Part shown: piece after piece, positions 17,543-25,965 of the stretch
Position numbering within the stretch: position 1 is the stretch's first letter
Layout: each line of letters begins with the position of its first letter
Translations under genes and position numbers: made by a program
Notes under the pieces: generated by a model
Databases searched by the model: none
Told to the model about the DNA's origin: nothing
What the model saw: only the letters and a program-made list of their open reading frames with translations
Assembly: GCA_017961685.1 (NCBI GenBank)
Contig: JAGCWW010000045.1
Span: 1 to 64,000, forward strand
Source: Acholeplasmatales bacterium
GTDB lineage: Bacteria > Bacillota_I > Bacilli_A > Acholeplasmatales > JAEDCM01
Direction: 5' to 3'
DNA: 64,000 nucleotides

Positions 17543-18036
17543 TTTATAACCCCCTTTATAATATAATCAAGTTTTATATCAGTAGGGTTTACATCTATTT
17601 TTTCTACTTCTTGAAAATCATAAGCAACACCTACAGTTATTCCTTTATAGTTAGATAAATATCTATCATAATATCCTCCACCATAACCTACTCTATTATT
17701 TTCTTTATCAAAGTATAATAGTGGAACAATTATAATATCTATATCATCTTTTTTTACAAGTGAACCTACAGGTTCTAAAATACCATATACTCCTTTTGTA
17801 AAAGAATTAGGAATGTAAAAGTTCATCTCTTTACCTTCTACTTTTGGATAACATATAGTTTTATCTTCTAATTTTATTTCTATTTCATTATTTATTGGCA
17901 TATATGAAGCAATTATTTTACTACTATTATAAAAGTCTAATTGTTTTATTTTTTCTATTATATTATTGGAATAGGCTAGAACTAAATCTCTACTTAATTC
18001 TAGCCTTTTGTTAATCATATATTTTCTATCTAACAT
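17539..18036 (-). CDS. 5-formyltetrahydrofolate cyclo-ligase
   Basis: 165 aa. Converts 5-formyl-THF to 5,10-methenyl-THF with ATP, returning a storage/inhibitory folate to the one-carbon pool. The diagnostic VGYGGGYYDRYL is present (about 117-128), with ICYPKVEG and the N-terminal Arg/Lys helix. It overlaps both neighbours (11 bp with the upstream GGDEF-like gene, 4 bp with ispDF). The start could also be ATG 18018; neither has a strong ribosome binding site, consistent with translational coupling. Confidence 0.9.
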   Translation of the reverse strand: MLDRKYMINKRLELSRDLVLAYSNNIIEKIKQLDFYNSSKIIASYMPINNEIEIKLEDKTICYPKVEGKEMNFYIPNSFTKGVYGILEPVGSLVKKDDIDIIIVPLLYFDKENNRVGYGGGYYDRYLSNYKGITVGVAYDFQEVEKIDVNPTDIKLDYIIKGVIK

Positions 18037-19606
18037 CTCTATAATAACAACATGGTCTACTATATCCTTCAGTTGATGCGACTTTTAGAGCTCTTTTTGC
18101 ACAGCTAATTAGAGTTTCAGCATTATTCGCATCACTATTAGACATCGCAATACCGGCTGTTGCCTTTATTTCAAGTTCTTCACTACCATAATTAAACTTT
18201 ATATTTAGTGGATATGCTTCAACATTAAATGCCTTATCTAATACTTGCATCTTTCTTGTATCAGTAATAGTTAAAATAAATTCTATACCAGTTACTCTAT
18301 AAATATTAGAGCTTTCTGTTTTAATACTATTAAGCATTTTCTTAATATATTCACCTAAAACCATATTACCAATACTTCTACCATATTTATCATTTATTTC
18401 AGGTAGATTAGTTATTCTAATTGCTAATAATTCAAATGTTCTATTATTCTTATATAAGCGTTCTACATCTTCCTTTAATTCTTTATCTGTTAAACAATTA
18501 TCAACCTCAGGAACACCTATTTTCTCATATTCATTTGATTTAACTACATCAATAAAACCAATAATTATACTAGATGATTTATCATCAAATAATCTCTTTC
18601 CTCTTTCATTAACCCAGATATATTTATCATCTTTTTGAAGACGATATTTAATTTCATAAAATGGCTTATTATGGGTTAATTCCGAGATTTTCTTATTATA
18701 GTTATAAGCATCATCATTAGGCATTAAAGCTCTAAAATCATCTATACCTAAAGTATTACCTTTTAGACCTAATTCATTCTTATAATTATCATTTAACCAA
18801 ATATATCTTTCAGAAATATCAATAAAGAACATTAATTCATGAGTTAACTCTAAAGCACCAATAAATTTATATCTAATACCTTCAAGTTCATCTCTCTTTT
18901 CGTTTAATTCCTTTTCAGCTTTAAGTAGTGTTTCATCACTCTTCTTTTCACCAATCCACATTCTACCTCTATAATGAGAGAATACATATACTGGTTTTTC
19001 AATAACATTTAAAACGATCTTTTCGTTTTTATAATTAGTTAATATAATTTCACGTTTTTCTTCTTTACCTTCAGTTGCAGTTTGTTTATATGATTTATAA
19101 TAATCTTTTAATTCCTTATTATTCATATCAACACTATTAAACTTTAAGAAACGTGTTGCTTTATCAAAGATATCAAAGAACTTCTTTCCAATTACTTCTT
19201 CATATTCTAATCCTAATTCCATTAACATTCCACTTGATATTTCTTTAATTCTATCTCTTGAATCTAAAATGATATAAATATTAAATCTTGTGGATTTTAT
19301 AGTTTCAATTAGCATTTGATAATGATTACTCTTTAGCATTGATGATATAAATGAAACATAAAGCATTATACCAAAGACTAAATATAAGGCAATTGACATA
19401 CAGAAAACTACTAAACTAAATATATCATTTGGAGCAATGAATCTTTCGCAGAAAATACATCCTAAAACCCAAATGAATAAGTTTACAGCTGATATAGCAA
19501 ATGCTTGATATTTAATTTTCTTTTCAACGATACAATTATTAACAACAATTCCTACAATAAAGAAACTAATAACTGTACTACATACCATTAAATATAGTAA
19601 ATGCAT
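18026..19606 (-). CDS. Membrane PAS protein with degenerate GGDEF domain
   Basis: 526 aa from ATG 19606 (GAGGTGG upstream; the in-frame GTG 19615 lies inside that site). About three TM helices in the first ~90 residues, then two PAS-like regions (about 105-150 and 250-370, the second with YIWLNDNYKNELG and YIWVNERG), then a nucleotidyl-cyclase-fold domain (about 385-520). The GGDEF signature is replaced by TGIEF (context YRVTGIEFILTI). The metal-binding Asp is thus lost, and cyclase activity is unlikely. It may act as a GTP/ligand sensor or a regulatory partner; inference only. Has its own TTGATATAAT promoter and leads into the cyclo-ligase and ispDF. Confidence 0.8.
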   Translation of the reverse strand: MHLLYLMVCSTVISFFIVGIVVNNCIVEKKIKYQAFAISAVNLFIWVLGCIFCERFIAPNDIFSLVVFCMSIALYLVFGIMLYVSFISSMLKSNHYQMLIETIKSTRFNIYIILDSRDRIKEISSGMLMELGLEYEEVIGKKFFDIFDKATRFLKFNSVDMNNKELKDYYKSYKQTATEGKEEKREIILTNYKNEKIVLNVIEKPVYVFSHYRGRMWIGEKKSDETLLKAEKELNEKRDELEGIRYKFIGALELTHELMFFIDISERYIWLNDNYKNELGLKGNTLGIDDFRALMPNDDAYNYNKKISELTHNKPFYEIKYRLQKDDKYIWVNERGKRLFDDKSSSIIIGFIDVVKSNEYEKIGVPEVDNCLTDKELKEDVERLYKNNRTFELLAIRITNLPEINDKYGRSIGNMVLGEYIKKMLNSIKTESSNIYRVTGIEFILTITDTRKMQVLDKAFNVEAYPLNIKFNYGSEELEIKATAGIAMSNSDANNAETLISCAKRALKVASTEGYSRPCCYYRDVR

Positions 19607-19624
19607 GTAAACCACCTCATAATA

Positions 19625-19633
19625 ATTATATCA
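19625..19633 (-). promoter_or_regulatory. Extended -10 promoter of the PAS/GGDEF-like gene
   Basis: TGATATAAT on the minus strand, with the expected start only a few bases from GAGGTGG. It lies downstream of the terminator of the structured RNA, so the gene does not depend on that RNA's promoter. Confidence 0.55.
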
Positions 19634-19681
19634 AATTACTTAATAATATTAAACTATATTATTAAACATAAGAATAAATAA

Positions 19682-19828
19682 AAAATAAAAAACTAGAGAT
19701 TTCTCTCTAGTTATTTAAAGATGAAGCAATTCAGTCGTCTCTATAACTACCCCTAAGCGGCCTTAATTAAATTAAGACGTTATAGACGCTTGCTGAACTA
19801 TAAATGCTGTTCTTTTCATATTCCTTAC
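19682..19828 (-). ncRNA. Unidentified structured RNA, about 140 nt
   Basis: Free-standing transcription unit on the minus strand: near-consensus promoter, a G/C-richer core than its surroundings, and a strong terminator. Proposed folding, in plus coordinates: 19729-19734 with 19793-19798; 19736-19739 plus 19742-19747 with 19779-19788 (2-base bulge); an inner hairpin 19760-19767 with 19771-19778; and AAGCG (19755-19759) with CGCTT (19787-19791), which would make a pseudoknot or an alternative pairing. Not recognised as tmRNA, SRP RNA, RNase P RNA or a c-di-GMP riboswitch. A 6S-like rod is possible but the RNA is short for that. A 15-codon ATG ORF (MKRTAFIVQQASITS) starts at 19819 but its ribosome binding spacing is too short. 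Confidence 0.65.
19691..19712 (-). terminator. Terminator of the structured RNA
   Basis: Perfect 9-bp stem AACTAGAGA / TCTCTAGTT with a GAAA tetraloop on the minus strand, followed by TTTTATTTTTT. Confidence 0.9.
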
Positions 19829-19832
19829 ATTT

Positions 19833-19861
19833 ATTTTACAATTCTTTTACATTTATGTCAA
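19833..19861 (-). promoter_or_regulatory. Strong housekeeping promoter of the structured RNA
   Basis: Consensus TTGACA (19861-19856), 17-base spacer, TAAAAT (19838-19833). This is the best -35 in the window. Predicted start near 19826. Confidence 0.85.
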
Positions 19862-19882
19862 TACCTTTTTAATAAAAAATTC

Positions 19883-19914
19883 GAAAAAAAAGAACAAATT
19901 TTTTCATTTGTTCT
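19883..19914 (-). terminator. Terminator of tRNA-His
   Basis: Stem AGAACAAAT / ATTTGTTCT on the minus strand followed by eight T. Confidence 0.8.
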
Positions 19915-19927
19915 AATAATCTTAAGA

Positions 19928-20004
19928 TGGGGCGCATAACAGGGATCGAACCTGCGAATAACGGAGCCACAATCCGCCGTGTTAACCGCTTCACCATATG
20001 CGCC
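19928..20004 (-). tRNA. tRNA-His (anticodon GTG)
   Basis: Full cloverleaf, 77 nt. Anticodon loop TTGTGGC, T-loop GGTTCGATCC, and an acceptor stem pairing only if the extra G at -1, typical of tRNA-His, is encoded and pairs with C73. The CCA end is encoded. A terminator follows. Upstream, TTTACT and AATAAT with 17 bases between form a plausible promoter. Confidence 0.95.
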
Positions 20005-20148
20005 ATCCTGGCTTTTTAGCCATATATTATTATTGCATAATTTATATAAAAAGTAAAGTGTTTTTGTATGTTTGGTGAAAATTTGTCTTTTTTCGTTGTT
20101 TTTTTATTTTATTTATAGTAATATAAATATGGTTATGAGGTGATTAAT

Positions 20149-21237
20149 TTGCTTAAAAAGATTTTATATATATTTGTATCTCTAATCTTAGGTTTTGTTA
20201 TTTTCTACCTATCTTGGAGAGGCTCTTATTCAAAGGCCGTTATTAATAAAGGAAACGAAGCTATAGAGCGAGGAGAATATGATTTCTTCTGTAGATTCTT
20301 AGATTATTATGAAAAAGAACCAGTTTCTGTAGTAAGCTATACAGAAGATGAAAATACTACTACTATTCATACTTACAATGTTTTCTCAAAACATGTAAAA
20401 GATGATGATGGTAATAAAGTAACTAGATCAGGTATGTTATTAATCATTACTGATATTAATACTTCTGTTATTCATATTGATGAAGAGGAACCAAGTGATG
20501 ATGTAGCTGATGATGATATCGTAACAAGATTAACATTAACAACTGATATTGGAACTACAAAATCTTATGTGCTTTCAACTTATGGATATGAAAGTTCACC
20601 AGTTATTCTATACACTATTAGTACAACAGATAAATTAGAAGATTTAAAAAATGGAACAAATTATCCAACAAAGATTACACACATTAAAATTGTTGATTCA
20701 AACCCAGATGCACAAACAGTTATGATGGATACTGATGTAGATCTTCCATTAGTTGAACATAATGAAGAAGAATATTGGACTAACCTTGTTGAAAGTGGTA
20801 AAGGTGGTACAGCATTTAGCCAAAAAGAATATAACAAGAACTTCTCTTTCTCATTCCCAGAAATGAACCAAACAATTATTATTACAAGTATTACTCTAGT
20901 AATTTTAATTGGTCTTGGAATCTTCATCTTCTGGCCTAAAAAGACATTCGTTCCTGCTGAAGATGATGATAGAGAAAAATATACTTTTGCGACAACTGAA
21001 GAAAAGAATAAATATGCTTTAGCTAAAATCGCAAGAGATAAAAGAGAAAAAGAAGAAAGAGAAAACAGATACAAAAACGTTAGAACTGATAGTAACTTAG
21101 AAGATGTTACTAATAAAGCAATAGTTGATTCGTTAGATCAAGAAAATACATTTGAAAAAGCTATTGAGGAAGATAAAGCTTTAGAAGAATCTAAAGAAGA
21201 AACTAATACAGTTGAAGAAAATAAAGAGGAAAAATAA
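20149..21237 (+). CDS. Unknown bitopic membrane protein with charged tail
   Basis: 362 aa from TTG 20149; AGGTGAT at 20138-20144 is spaced for this TTG, while the in-frame GTG 20140 lies inside the site. TM helix 1 is at about 5-25, an extracytoplasmic domain of about 215 residues (Asp/Thr-rich, beta-like) follows, TM helix 2 (IIITSITLVILIGLGIFIF) is near 245-263, then a cytoplasmic, highly charged Glu/Lys tail. No family recognised. The last residues KEEK are encoded by the terminator stem. Adjacent to two convergent terminators. Confidence 0.7.
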   Translation: MLKKILYIFVSLILGFVIFYLSWRGSYSKAVINKGNEAIERGEYDFFCRFLDYYEKEPVSVVSYTEDENTTTIHTYNVFSKHVKDDDGNKVTRSGMLLIITDINTSVIHIDEEEPSDDVADDDIVTRLTLTTDIGTTKSYVLSTYGYESSPVILYTISTTDKLEDLKNGTNYPTKITHIKIVDSNPDAQTVMMDTDVDLPLVEHNEEEYWTNLVESGKGGTAFSQKEYNKNFSFSFPEMNQTIIITSITLVILIGLGIFIFWPKKTFVPAEDDDREKYTFATTEEKNKYALAKIARDKREKEERENRYKNVRTDSNLEDVTNKAIVDSLDQENTFEKAIEEDKALEESKEETNTVEENKEEK

Positions 21238-21252
21238 TTCCTCTTTTTCTTT
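21223..21252 (+). terminator. Terminator overlapping the 21237 stop codon
   Basis: AAAGAGGAA / TTCCTCTTT with the TAA stop in the loop and TTCTTTT after. Confidence 0.8.
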
Positions 21253-21259
21253 TATATAA

Positions 21260-21300
21260 AAAAAGAGAAACGTCTAAAATTAGTCATTTCTCTTTTTATT
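21260..21300. terminator. Bidirectional terminator between convergent genes
   Basis: An 11-bp stem AAAAAGAGAAA (21260-21270) / TTTCTCTTTTT (21287-21297), T-rich on both strands, serves mainly the minus-strand giant gene ending at 21302. Confidence 0.75.
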
Positions 21301-21301
21301 T

Positions 21302-24300
21302 TTAATCTTCTGAATAAACGAAGCCTGAGCCTCTTTCAGCAACCTTATTAACCATTATTGGTAATACTTCATCATCTGGATGATTATCTGCGTTTTCTTT
21401 TAGTGATTTATACATCATAGAATATTCAGCATAAGTCTTAACAGCATTAATCTTACCATCCATACTATCAGTTAAGAATGAATCTACTCCATTAGCACTT
21501 ATCTTACCTTCACCATCAATTGATACAATCTCATGAACAGGTTCAACAATAGTAGAGAATGTGCACTTGTTATTGATGTAATCAATTTCATATGTAGCAG
21601 TTTTCATATCTCTTAATTCAGTTCTTCTAGAGCTTAAAGAATCCATTATAGCATCGTATGCTTCATTTCTTCCGCTTACCCATTCAAATTCTAAGATGTA
21701 AGTCATTAAATCTTTTTCACCAGTTAATGAGCTTACTGATGTTATTTCAGTACTATTAATTCCAGCATTTACAAGTGATTTAGCCATCTTAGATTGTAAT
21801 AGATATGATTTTGCAGTCTTTTCACAAATAACATCTATTTGTTCATCAGTAATTGCATAGAAATCAAGATTACTCATCTTTGGATTATCTTCTGTCATTA
21901 ATAATGCGGCTACTTCATCTAAAGCATTTGTTTCTCTTTCCCAATCATCATTATTCCAATCACCTGGCTTATGATTTTCAACTGTATAAGATTCATTCAT
22001 TAATTTTTCCATTTCAGGTACTAAGATATATTGTAAGTAAGAAATACCAATTTCTTCAACTACGATATTATTCTTAATTCCTGTCATTCTTTCTTTATTT
22101 CTAATAGATGCTTCTTTACCATCCATTACATGAACTATTCCATCAACTTCAATTGTACTTCCGTTATCATATAATCCAAATGAAATATCACCAAATCTGA
22201 TTTCTGTATTATCATCAATGTGTTCTAGTTCTTCTGTTTCACTATTATATTTCATTCTAGTGATTAGGAACATATTCATAATTGGTTCCATTTCTTCATC
22301 CCAATTATAAGTTTCTGTGAAATCATAATAAATATTATATAAAGGATCAGTTTCTACTGTACTTCTTCTAGATACATCTCTTAGTTGTGGCTTGAATAAG
22401 TATTGTAAGTATTCAGATACACCAACATTTGTATCTTGACTAAATGTATCAGAATATACTTTAACCTTTTGAGTGGTCTTTTCAACACCATCTTCAACAT
22501 ATCTAAATATTGCTTTTGCATATAATGATTTAACAACCTTAGCTTTTACAGTTTCTGTATCAGTGAAGTTATTTAATACGATTGTTGTATCTTCACCCAT
22601 TTCAGCATAAATTACATTAGATAAACCTGTAATTTCAGCATCCCACCAAGCTGAATAAGCTATTTCATCATCAAACTCAGGAGCAACAGGATATAAATCA
22701 ATTGTATTTTCTTCATCCTTAATAGAATCTTCTAGAGTCTTAGCAAACATATTTTCTAGAGCTTCTGAATAAGCAATGTTTGTTTCTAAGCTCTTTAATG
22801 TTATAAACTTAATTTCGGAATTTTCATCCATATCTAAATCAGCTACAACAATCTTAGCATTTTCAGCATCACCAGCGAATGTTAATAATACATCACCAAT
22901 GTGAGGCATTTCTTTTTGCCACTTAGAACTTACCCAAGCTGATCTATCATTTTCATCCTTCATTTCAGGAGTACTCATTGGTTCAGCTAATGTTCTAGCC
23001 ATTGTATTCATTAAAATAACTGATTTATGAGTATTTGTTTCAAGTTCTATTACTGTTTCTTTATAAACTTCTGTAATATTATTTAATGTATTTAAATTTA
23101 ATTTATGAGTTACTTCATCTTCCATAGTAACGGCTACATTAGATAAGCCTTCCATTTCTAAGTTCCAATTAGTAATTTCACTTTCCATACCAATTAGATT
23201 ATTAGTAACTAAAGAATCAGATAGAATATCTTGTAAGATATAAGAATTTGGAACATTATTAGGTAGTGATCTAAGTAAGCCATCACCTAATTCATCAGTT
23301 AGAGAACCATCAAGGCTACCTACTGTATTATTATAATCATTAGTAATATCTCCATCAGTATCACTTGCCCATAAACCTAAGTTAACGATATTCTTAAGCT
23401 CAACTCTCCACTTAAAGTCAGGCTTTGAATAATCTATATCAACCTTTTCTTTATTAACAATCATATCTTCAACAAATGGGATAGCTACGCTATTTAATAG
23501 TTTTGTAACTACTTTACCATTCCATACTTTATCATTATCAGCTAGATTATCTAACTTTCTAAATGTTAATGTATCAAAGTTTAGAGAACTTATGTTAGAT
23601 AAGCTTTCTTCTCTACCATAAATACTATCTAATACACCAGAAATTGATTTATATTCATCTGGCCATGTTACATCATCATAAGTTTCATCAGGTGTTATAG
23701 ATTTTAATACCTTAGGTAATAATTTAGTGAATAATTCATTACAAATTAATGATGTTTCTAGTCCATGACTATCTAACATATCACAAATTTGACCAACCTT
23801 TGAAGTTCCTTCTAAATCCTTTAAATTAGATAATGAATATTCTAAAGTAAAGCCATCAGCTAATACTGTAACTAAACTCTTTAATTCATTATGAATAACA
23901 AATGTTGCGCCATCAAATACTGAATCATCAAATCCAACACTTTCACCGTTATAAGTAATATCTTTAACAGTGTTCTTAATTAATGATTCAACAATCTTAC
24001 CTGTAATCTTTGAATTTAATAAGATTTCAGTATCAACTACATCACTTAATGTTTGAAGCTTAATTGCGTCTAAATCAACTGAACCATCTTTAAAGACGAT
24101 ATCACGTTTAATAATATCTATTAATTTAGAGAATGATTTAACTTCTTCATTTACTTTTTCATCAGCGATTACTTGGTTTGTAGTATCTTCTACTGCTTCA
24201 TAACCTTCAGGAAGTTTCTTACAAGAATACTTTAATCCACCATTAACAAACATTTCAAGTAATTCATTTTCAAATATTGCATCAACAAAATTATCAAATG

Positions 24301-25570
24301 AAGTTGAAGTAGTATTATCTAATATTTTGTTATATTCTTTTGTATCAATTGCGGATAAGTTTAAATTCATATCAGCAAATTTTAAATAAATAGTATTTAA
24401 TTGAGCGATTTGATCTTTCCACCAATCACTATCTTTATCCTTTAAATTAATTTCACTAAATAGTAAAGCTAAATCAGCATCATTATCATCAGCCTTATCA
24501 CTTAATATAGCCATAACTTCAGGACCAACAGCTGTAAGGAAAGTTGTTGTAGCATTAGACTTACTAATATTAGTTGTTGCTGCTTCAACTATAGCTTTCA
24601 TTTCAGGTGAATTGATATTTGCTTTAAAATCATAATCTTTAATATTATCCATACCGATATTCTTTTCAATAGCGTTATAGATATTAATAAATCCTTTAAC
24701 TTCTTTTCTTAAAGTTATTTTCTTTCCATCAACCTTATAACTAATGATTTGATCCATTATAGCATCATCTAATCCACAATACATCTTACCAATTGAGTTA
24801 TCATATTGTCTACATGCTGTAACGATATCTCTTAAAGTTTCATTTGAATCACCTGAAGCATATCTTAATTCTGAATCTGTTGAACTACTGTTTTTAGGTA
24901 TTTCAACTTGAGCTACCATACCTATAGCAAAGCTCATAGGTATTAGGATAATCATTGCTTTTATAAAGCCTTTCGCAGCTCCGATAAATCCACCAGATAA
25001 GCGCTTTTTATTAGGTTTAACTTCTTTTTCTGTAACTTCTTCTTCGCCATCTTCATTAGTTGTAGTTTCTGTTTCAATGTAAGGTTTTTGTCTTAAGAAT
25101 AATAGATAAATTAATCCAAATACTAAGTAGAATAGAATACTTAATATAATGTAACTACCTATTAGCATAAAGATTTTTAAAATCATAACAATTAAACCAT
25201 CAATAATTGCCATACCATTTTCATTAGCAACCATTGACTCACCAGCTGTCTTACCACTTTCTAAGACTTCTGTGAAGTTATGTTCTATGAAAAATCTTAC
25301 ATATTCCTTAAGTGAATTTACTCCAGCACTTGCGGCATCATTCTTATCTGGTAATGCTCCTTTTATAAATCCATAGACGCTTGATCCGCTATATACGCTC
25401 TTTGCTAAAGCAGTTGCAAATATAAAGCTTATAACTACTACTACGATAAATACGATTGTAAAGAATAATGATTTTCTAAATCCTCTTAGGAAGCCTAGTA
25501 AAAAGCCAAAACCAATGAATATTGCTAAAATAGCGACTGCACCTAAGATTAACATACTTCCACTAATCAT
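21302..25570 (-). CDS. Giant CvpA-like membrane protein with W-x-x-E repeat region
   Basis: 1422 aa from ATG 25570 (AAGGTG upstream). About four TM helices in the first ~230 residues; the start GFLLGFLRGFRKSLF resembles the CvpA (colicin V production) family. A Lys/Glu-rich cytoplasmic loop is present (about 170-190). The remaining ~1200 residues appear soluble, probably outside the cell. They contain recurring, diverged units starting with Trp and an acidic/amide residue (WKDQIAQL, WPDEYKSI, WRVELKNI, WNLEMEGL, WQKEMPHI, WDAEITGL, WDEEMEPI, WERETNAL) followed by a hydrophobic helix and a later S-x-hydrophobic..MA-x-SL stretch. Function unknown. It has no partner genes in the same direction. 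Confidence 0.75.
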   Translation of the reverse strand: MISGSMLILGAVAILAIFIGFGFLLGFLRGFRKSLFFTIVFIVVVVISFIFATALAKSVYSGSSVYGFIKGALPDKNDAASAGVNSLKEYVRFFIEHNFTEVLESGKTAGESMVANENGMAIIDGLIVMILKIFMLIGSYIILSILFYLVFGLIYLLFLRQKPYIETETTTNEDGEEEVTEKEVKPNKKRLSGGFIGAAKGFIKAMIILIPMSFAIGMVAQVEIPKNSSSTDSELRYASGDSNETLRDIVTACRQYDNSIGKMYCGLDDAIMDQIISYKVDGKKITLRKEVKGFINIYNAIEKNIGMDNIKDYDFKANINSPEMKAIVEAATTNISKSNATTTFLTAVGPEVMAILSDKADDNDADLALLFSEINLKDKDSDWWKDQIAQLNTIYLKFADMNLNLSAIDTKEYNKILDNTTSTSFDNFVDAIFENELLEMFVNGGLKYSCKKLPEGYEAVEDTTNQVIADEKVNEEVKSFSKLIDIIKRDIVFKDGSVDLDAIKLQTLSDVVDTEILLNSKITGKIVESLIKNTVKDITYNGESVGFDDSVFDGATFVIHNELKSLVTVLADGFTLEYSLSNLKDLEGTSKVGQICDMLDSHGLETSLICNELFTKLLPKVLKSITPDETYDDVTWPDEYKSISGVLDSIYGREESLSNISSLNFDTLTFRKLDNLADNDKVWNGKVVTKLLNSVAIPFVEDMIVNKEKVDIDYSKPDFKWRVELKNIVNLGLWASDTDGDITNDYNNTVGSLDGSLTDELGDGLLRSLPNNVPNSYILQDILSDSLVTNNLIGMESEITNWNLEMEGLSNVAVTMEDEVTHKLNLNTLNNITEVYKETVIELETNTHKSVILMNTMARTLAEPMSTPEMKDENDRSAWVSSKWQKEMPHIGDVLLTFAGDAENAKIVVADLDMDENSEIKFITLKSLETNIAYSEALENMFAKTLEDSIKDEENTIDLYPVAPEFDDEIAYSAWWDAEITGLSNVIYAEMGEDTTIVLNNFTDTETVKAKVVKSLYAKAIFRYVEDGVEKTTQKVKVYSDTFSQDTNVGVSEYLQYLFKPQLRDVSRRSTVETDPLYNIYYDFTETYNWDEEMEPIMNMFLITRMKYNSETEELEHIDDNTEIRFGDISFGLYDNGSTIEVDGIVHVMDGKEASIRNKERMTGIKNNIVVEEIGISYLQYILVPEMEKLMNESYTVENHKPGDWNNDDWERETNALDEVAALLMTEDNPKMSNLDFYAITDEQIDVICEKTAKSYLLQSKMAKSLVNAGINSTEITSVSSLTGEKDLMTYILEFEWVSGRNEAYDAIMDSLSSRRTELRDMKTATYEIDYINNKCTFSTIVEPVHEIVSIDGEGKISANGVDSFLTDSMDGKINAVKTYAEYSMMYKSLKENADNHPDDEVLPIMVNKVAERGSGFVYSED

Positions 25571-25598
25571 ATTTAACACCTTCTTTCAAAAATTTTTG

Positions 25599-25627
25599 TT
25601 GTTTTTTAGTTTTTGCTGTGGTATACT
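25599..25627 (+). promoter_or_regulatory. Promoter of tRNA-Trp
   Basis: TTGTTT (25599-25604), 17-base spacer, TATACT (25622-25627). Confidence 0.65.
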
Positions 25628-25637
25628 ATTTGTTGTT

Positions 25638-25712
25638 AGGGGTATGGTGTCAATGGTAGCACACGGGTCTCCAAAACCTTTGGTTCGGGTTCGAATCCTG
25701 ATACCCCTGCCA
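25638..25712 (+). tRNA. tRNA-Trp (anticodon CCA)
   Basis: Cloverleaf with acceptor AGGGGTA / TACCCCT, discriminator G, encoded CCA, anticodon loop CTCCAAA and T-loop GGTTCGAATCC. A CCA anticodon reads only TGG, in line with TGA being a stop here. Terminator at 25726. Confidence 0.96.
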
Positions 25713-25725
25713 CTATAGTATATCT

Positions 25726-25748
25726 AAAGCTCATTTGAGCTTTTTTTA
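25726..25748 (+). terminator. Terminator of tRNA-Trp
   Basis: AAAGCTC / GAGCTTT with loop ATTT, then T-run, on the plus strand only. Confidence 0.8.
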
Positions 25749-25952
25749 TTTATCTTTTTCTCTTCTAAATACTAATTCGTATTCAAACTTTTTACCATCA
25801 GTAGGTAACGAAGTGATAGACAATAATTCCCAACCAGCATTATCTTGTTCGTTTAAATAATTTTCAAGAATTGTATTTTGTTTTTCAAAATTAGTTCCAC
25901 CAAGCACAATTCCTGTTTTCATATCATATTTTACTACTCTGTAAACATACAT
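25746..25952 (-). CDS. Small DUF4177-like protein
   Basis: 68 aa. The pattern MYVYRVVKY ... NAGWELLSITSLP ... YELVFRR is that of the DUF4177 family of small beta-rich proteins of unknown function. Last gene of a probable three-gene unit with the TPR protein (13 bp upstream) and the fructokinase-ManA fusion. Confidence 0.75.
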   Translation of the reverse strand: MYVYRVVKYDMKTGIVLGGTNFEKQNTILENYLNEQDNAGWELLSITSLPTDGKKFEYELVFRREKDK

Positions 25953-25965
25953 AATTTTATCCCCC

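Noticed and set aside
19774..19819. 15-codon ORF inside the structured RNA
   Set aside because: AAGGA is only about two bases from the ATG and the leader would be under 10 bases; the pairing potential explains the sequence better.
19682..19828. The structured RNA as tmRNA, SRP RNA, RNase P RNA or a c-di-GMP riboswitch for the GGDEF-like gene
   Set aside because: It lacks a tRNA-like end and tag ORF, the SRP GGAAGCAGC-type loop, RNase P conserved blocks and the GEMM core. The downstream gene has its own promoter after the terminator.
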